Assembly (NCBI GenBank): GCA_963706605.1
Contig: OY970165.1
Coordinates: 2,046,001-2,110,000 of the forward strand
Length of the DNA: 64,000 nt
Direction: 5' to 3'
Source: VRUE01 sp963706605
GTDB lineage: Bacteria; Actinomycetota; Thermoleophilia; Solirubrobacterales; 70-9
This document shows, one piece after another, positions 60,874 to 64,000 of this stretch (its first letter is position 1; every line of letters starts with the position of its first letter). The notes under the pieces were generated by a model. That model saw only the letters and a program-made list of their open reading frames with translations. It was not told the DNA's origin and ran no database searches. A program made the translations under genes and the position numbers.

Positions 60874-61965
60874 GTGAGCGAGGATCTGGTCAACGTCGGC
60901 GACTTCGAGCGCGTAGCTGCTGAGAAGCTCGATGCGGGGGTCGCCGGCTACTTCTTCGGCGGGGCTGGGGATGAGCTGACGTTGGGGGAGAACGTTGCTG
61001 CCTGGGGTCGGTGGCGGTTGCAGCCGCGGATGCTGGCCGGGTTGAGCGAGTGGCGGACCGGGGTGGAGGTGTTGGGAGCTGAGATCTCGATGCCGGTGCT
61101 GGTCGCGCCGGTCGCCTACCAGGGGCTGGTCGACCCTGAGGGTGAGATCGCGATGGCGCGGGCTGCCGCGGCGGCGGGAACCGTGATGTGCCTCTCGACC
61201 CTGGCCACCACGCGCCCGGGACCGGTTGCGGCGGCGGCGCCGGGTGGGCGCCGCTGGTTCCAGCTCTACTGCTTCAAGGACGAGGGCGTGACCAAGGCGC
61301 TGGTCGAGGAGGCCGTCGAGTGCGGCTATGAGGCGATCGTGGTGACGGTCGACGCACCGCGCGGCGGCAACCGCGAGCGTGATCGCCGGACCGGATTCGA
61401 AATCCCGGCGGAGCTCGGCGTACCCAGCGTCGAAGCGGCGCTCGGGTCCGGGCGGGCGGTGACGATCGATGAGACCTTCGGTCTGATGAATCCTGCGCTG
61501 AGCTGGTCAGACCTCGAGGACCTCGCCTCCGATTGCCGAGTGCCGGTGCTCGTCAAGGGCGTGCTGAGCGGAGAGGATGCGGCGCTCGCGATCGAACACG
61601 GCGTCGCGGGAGTCGTCGTCTCCAATCACGGCGGGCGCCAGCTCGACCGCGTGCTCGCGACCGCCGACGCCCTCTCTGAGGTGGTCGACGCGGTCGAAGG
61701 GCGCGGTGTGGTGCTGGTCGACGGCGGCATCCGCCGCGGCGTCGACGTGGCGATTGCGCTGGCGCTGGGTGCCGACGCGGTGCTGGTCGGTCGGCCCGCC
61801 CTCTGGGGCCTCGCCGTCGGCGGCGAGGCGGGAGCGCGGCGCGTTCTCGAGCTGCTCCGCGAGGAGCTCGCGCTCACCCTTGCGCTCTGCGGCTGCGCCT
61901 CACCGGCCGAGCTGAGCCGGGCCCACGTACAGCGGGCACCGGCAGCGTCCGTATATTCGGCCTGA
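60874..61965 (+). CDS. FMN-dependent alpha-hydroxy acid dehydrogenase/oxidase
   Basis: TIM-barrel flavoprotein of 363 residues, of the lactate dehydrogenase/glycolate oxidase/lactate oxidase family. Visible are the N-terminal VNVGDFERVAAEKLDAGVAGYFFGGAGDELT, MPVLVAPVAYQGLVDPEGE, WFQLYCFKD, VTVDAPRGGNRERD, the FMN Lys in VPVLVKGVLS and the catalytic His/Arg in VVVSNHGGRQLD, then VLVDGGIRRGVDVAIALALGADAVLVGRPALWGLA. The substrate (lactate, glycolate or another 2-hydroxy acid) and electron acceptor are not readable. The leaderless model favours GTG 60874; ATG 60865 is the alternative. Confidence 0.88.
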   Translation: MSEDLVNVGDFERVAAEKLDAGVAGYFFGGAGDELTLGENVAAWGRWRLQPRMLAGLSEWRTGVEVLGAEISMPVLVAPVAYQGLVDPEGEIAMARAAAAAGTVMCLSTLATTRPGPVAAAAPGGRRWFQLYCFKDEGVTKALVEEAVECGYEAIVVTVDAPRGGNRERDRRTGFEIPAELGVPSVEAALGSGRAVTIDETFGLMNPALSWSDLEDLASDCRVPVLVKGVLSGEDAALAIEHGVAGVVVSNHGGRQLDRVLATADALSEVVDAVEGRGVVLVDGGIRRGVDVAIALALGADAVLVGRPALWGLAVGGEAGARRVLELLREELALTLALCGCASPAELSRAHVQRAPAASVYSA

Positions 61966-61989
61966 ATGTCCGCCAAGGCCGGCGCCTAG
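61966..61989 (+). CDS. Possible 7-codon leader peptide before the APC permease
   Basis: ATG 61966 opens a frame MSAKAGA that stops with TAG at 61987-61989, directly abutting ATG 61990 of the permease. TATATT (61952-61957) ends eight bases before it, so the transcript would begin almost at this ATG. It could couple initiation to the permease. Only position supports it. Confidence 0.25.
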   Translation: MSAKAGA

Positions 61990-63882
61990 ATGGCGCAACG
62001 AATCCCCAGAGACGAATCGCTGAGTCGCGTCCACGGCGTCGGCGCGCTGTTCTCCGCCGCCTACGGCAACGTCGGCTCCTCGATCTACTACGCGCTCGGG
62101 GTGACCGCCGCCTTCGCCCTTGGCCTGACCCCGGTCGCCTTCGTCATCTCCGGCCTGATCTTTGCCGCGACCGCCGCGACCTACGCCGAGGCGACGGTGA
62201 TGTACCCGGAGGCGGGGGGGTCATCGAGCTTCGCCCGCCACGCCTTCAACGAGATGGTCAGCTTCGTCGCCGCCTGGGGCCAGATGCTCAACTACACGAT
62301 CACGGTCGCGATCTCGGCCTACTTCGTCCCCCACTACCTGGCCGTGTTCTGGGAGCCGCTCGGTCACGCACCGGGCGACATCATCGGGGGCGCGGTTCTG
62401 ATCGGGGCCCTGGCGCTGCTCAACATCCGCGGCTCGCAGGAGTCGGCGAAGCTGAACCTGGTGCTCGCGGTCGCCGACTTGGCCACCCAGGTGGTGCTGG
62501 TCGGGATCGGCGTCGTGCTCGTCCTCAGCCCGCAGGTGCTGGTCGACAACGTCCATCTCGGCGTCGCCCCGACCTGGAGCGACTTCGCGCTCGGGATCGC
62601 GGTCGCGATGATCGCCTACACCGGGATCGAGACGATCTCCAACATGGCCGAGGAGGCGAAGGACGCGGCGCGGACCATTCCGCGCAGCGTCGGCCTCACC
62701 GTCGCGGCGGTGCTCGGTCTCTACCTACTGATCCCCGTCGTCGCGCTCTCCGCGATGCCGGTCGTCCAGAACGCCGCCGGCCACTACACGACGGCGCTCG
62801 GTTCCGAGTTCGCCAACGATCCGATCCTCGGCATCGTCGAGAACCTCGGCCTCGGCAGCGGCCTGACCGAAGCGCTGCGCTTCTACGTCGGAATCCTCGC
62901 CGCGGTGATCCTGCTGATCGCCACCAACGCCGGCCTGATCGGGGTCTCCCGCCTCACCTACTCGATGGGCCAGCACCGCCAGCTGCCCGAGGGACTGCGG
63001 CAGGTCCACCCCCGCTACCGCACTCCCTACATCGCGATCCTCGTCTTCGCCGGCCTCGCGATGATCACGCTGATTCCGGGCCAGGCCGAATTCCTGGCGA
63101 CGCTGTACTCGTTCGGCGCGATGCTCTCCTTCACGATCGCCCACGTCTCGGTGATTCAGCTGCGGCGGCGGAAATCGGGGGAGGAGCGGCCCTGGAAGCC
63201 GCCGCTCAACTTCCACGCCTTCGGCTTCGAGGTGCCGCTGACCGCCGTCCTGGGCGGCCTCGGCACCTTCGCCGCCTGGATCGTGGTGATGGCGCTCAAC
63301 CCGCGCACCCTCGCGGTCGGGGCCGGCTGGATGGCGTTCGGGATCGCCGTCTACGTCCTCTATCGTCGCAACCAGAAGCTGCCACTCACCCAGACGGTCA
63401 AAGTCGTGACGCCGGAGCCGCTCGGGGTCGAGGAGATCGAGTACCGCAGCATCCTGGTCGCCTTCGAGGACGGCGAGCCGTTCTCCGAGGAGATGGTCGC
63501 GACCGCGGTCAAGCTCGCCTCCAAGCGCCGCCGCGGCGTCCACATCCACTCGCTGCTGACCGTGCCGACCAACCTGCCGCTCGACGCCGAGCTGCGCGAC
63601 AGGGAAGCCGAGGCGCAGAGCAAGGTGGAGCAGGCGAAGCTGATCGGGGGCCAGCGGGTTACCGGCCATGTCGAGCGGGTGCGACCGGCGCAGGCCGGCT
63701 ACTCGATCTCCGACGAGGCGAAGCTGATCAACGCCGCTGCGGTCGTCGTCGGGCTGCGCTACCGCAACGGGGCGCCGCTCTACGACAAGACCCTGCAGAC
63801 CGTCCTGGGTGAGCGGCCCTGCCGCGTCATCGTCGTCTCCGACAGGAGCCAGCAGCCCGAGGCAGCGCCGCTCCTTGCCTAG
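61990..63882 (+). CDS. APC-family amino acid permease with C-terminal UspA-like domain
   Basis: The 630-residue protein has residues 1-470 as an APC superfamily transporter with about 12 helices: VGALFSAAYGNVGSSIYYALGV (the unwound first helix with GNVGSS), EATVMYPEAGGSSSFARHAFNEMVSF, MIAYTGIETISNMAEEAKDAART and TNAGLIGVSRLTYSMGQHRQLP. Residues about 490-620 form a cytoplasmic universal-stress-like domain (YRSILVAFEDGEPFSEEMVATAVKLASKRRRGVHIHSLL to RPCRVIVVSDRS), which may regulate transport through nucleotide binding. Substrate unknown. It follows the hydroxy-acid dehydrogenase with its own TATATT hexamer. Confidence 0.9.
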   Translation: MAQRIPRDESLSRVHGVGALFSAAYGNVGSSIYYALGVTAAFALGLTPVAFVISGLIFAATAATYAEATVMYPEAGGSSSFARHAFNEMVSFVAAWGQMLNYTITVAISAYFVPHYLAVFWEPLGHAPGDIIGGAVLIGALALLNIRGSQESAKLNLVLAVADLATQVVLVGIGVVLVLSPQVLVDNVHLGVAPTWSDFALGIAVAMIAYTGIETISNMAEEAKDAARTIPRSVGLTVAAVLGLYLLIPVVALSAMPVVQNAAGHYTTALGSEFANDPILGIVENLGLGSGLTEALRFYVGILAAVILLIATNAGLIGVSRLTYSMGQHRQLPEGLRQVHPRYRTPYIAILVFAGLAMITLIPGQAEFLATLYSFGAMLSFTIAHVSVIQLRRRKSGEERPWKPPLNFHAFGFEVPLTAVLGGLGTFAAWIVVMALNPRTLAVGAGWMAFGIAVYVLYRRNQKLPLTQTVKVVTPEPLGVEEIEYRSILVAFEDGEPFSEEMVATAVKLASKRRRGVHIHSLLTVPTNLPLDAELRDREAEAQSKVEQAKLIGGQRVTGHVERVRPAQAGYSISDEAKLINAAAVVVGLRYRNGAPLYDKTLQTVLGERPCRVIVVSDRSQQPEAAPLLA

Positions 63883-63885
63883 AAT
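63880..63885 (+). promoter_or_regulatory. -10 hexamer TAGAAT, leaderless start of the last gene
   Basis: TAGAAT overlaps the permease stop codon and ends 7 bases before ATG 63893, the same hexamer and spacing as hrcA and uvrA. Confidence 0.5.
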
Positions 63886-63892
63886 CGCCGGG

Positions 63893-64000
63893 ATGTCCTC
63901 GCCCGAGCGGATCTACCGCGGTTCGGTCCGCACCATCTCCCTCGTCTTCGTTGCTCTCGGCATGGTGATCCTCGTCACCACCCTCGCCAACGGCGGCGGG
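63893..64000 (+). CDS. Start of a small membrane protein (cut by the window edge)
   Basis: Thirty-six codons are visible: a short polar start (SSPERIYRGSVRT) followed by a hydrophobic helix (ISLVFVALGMVILVTTLANG). The pattern resembles small actinobacterial membrane proteins of unknown function. The leaderless-type hexamer supports the start. Nothing more can be said without the missing 3' part. Confidence 0.6.
   Translation, partial: MSSPERIYRGSVRTISLVFVALGMVILVTTLANGGG

Overview
The window is GC-rich, densely packed bacterial chromosome, and nothing in it looks like prophage, plasmid or CRISPR. Housekeeping gene order and content point to an actinobacterium, most likely class Thermoleophilia (Solirubrobacterales-like). 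The supporting traits are hrcA-dnaJ-prmA followed by yqeY-phoH-ybeY-era, a HadAB-like hydratase pair, a hisI-hisE fusion next to trp genes, a PPi-type phosphofructokinase, a proton-pumping pyrophosphatase, Rex, and wHTH+DUF559 nuclease genes. The class is inference from these traits, not a database match. No stretch longer than 300 bases lacks a gene, and I see no rRNA, tRNA or CRISPR array.

Layout. 1-400: 3' end of a large, probably membrane, protein. 0.6-10.6 kb: lepA, two MaoC-fold hydratases, hrcA-dnaJ-prmA, a DUF2269-like membrane protein, murI, a vapBC module, yqeY-phoH-ybeY-era. 10.6-19.1 kb: hisIE followed by a complete tryptophan pathway (trpE-G-D-C, then an htrA protease, then trpF-B-A). 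19.2-25.9 kb: a small membrane protein, a methyltransferase, PPi-phosphofructokinase, a lipoprotein, an SDR39U1-type epimerase, ACT-malic enzyme, an ICMT-like methyltransferase and a frameshifted wHTH-DUF559 gene. 25.9-37.6 kb: polA, a secreted calcium-repeat protein with an ECF sigma factor fused to a membrane anchor and Gly/Ser tail, a transporter, a FAD reductase, rpsA, coaE, lytic transglycosylase, MFS transporter, XRE and DoxX-like proteins. 37.7-45 kb: uvrB and uvrA flanking a thioredoxin and an intact wHTH-DUF559 gene. 45-49.8 kb: a xylose/ribose-type ABC importer convergent with a ROK kinase operon. 49.8-57.3 kb: an acyltransferase, panC-panD-panB, family 4 uracil-DNA glycosylase, tsaE, a secreted protein, tsaB-rimI-tsaD, glutaredoxin-like protein and rex. 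57.3-64 kb: a GCS2 ligase, hppA, an FMN hydroxy-acid dehydrogenase, an APC permease with a UspA tail and the start of a small membrane protein.

Genes run in tight operons with ATGA, TGATG, GTGA and TTGA overlaps. Many operon heads have a TANNNT hexamer 6-9 bases before the start codon, which suggests leaderless or nearly leaderless mRNAs. Two linked themes in energy metabolism are PPi use (PPi-PFK plus K+-independent H+-PPase) and NADH/thiol redox control (Rex, glutaredoxin-like protein, GCS2).

The most unusual signal is a population of near-perfect palindromes. A short class (45-50 nt, CATA-type core) occurs at the start codons of both wHTH-DUF559 nuclease genes, on both sides of the intact one, and as solitary copies between trpG/trpD and ybdK/hppA. 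A long class (about 70-125 nt inverted-repeat elements) lies between genes and also inside the prmA reading frame and at the N-terminus of a lipoprotein. Arms are perfectly paired within a copy but differ between loci. Three apparent frameshifts (methyltransferase, PFK, DUF559 gene) all lie in or beside G/C-rich runs and may be sequencing errors.
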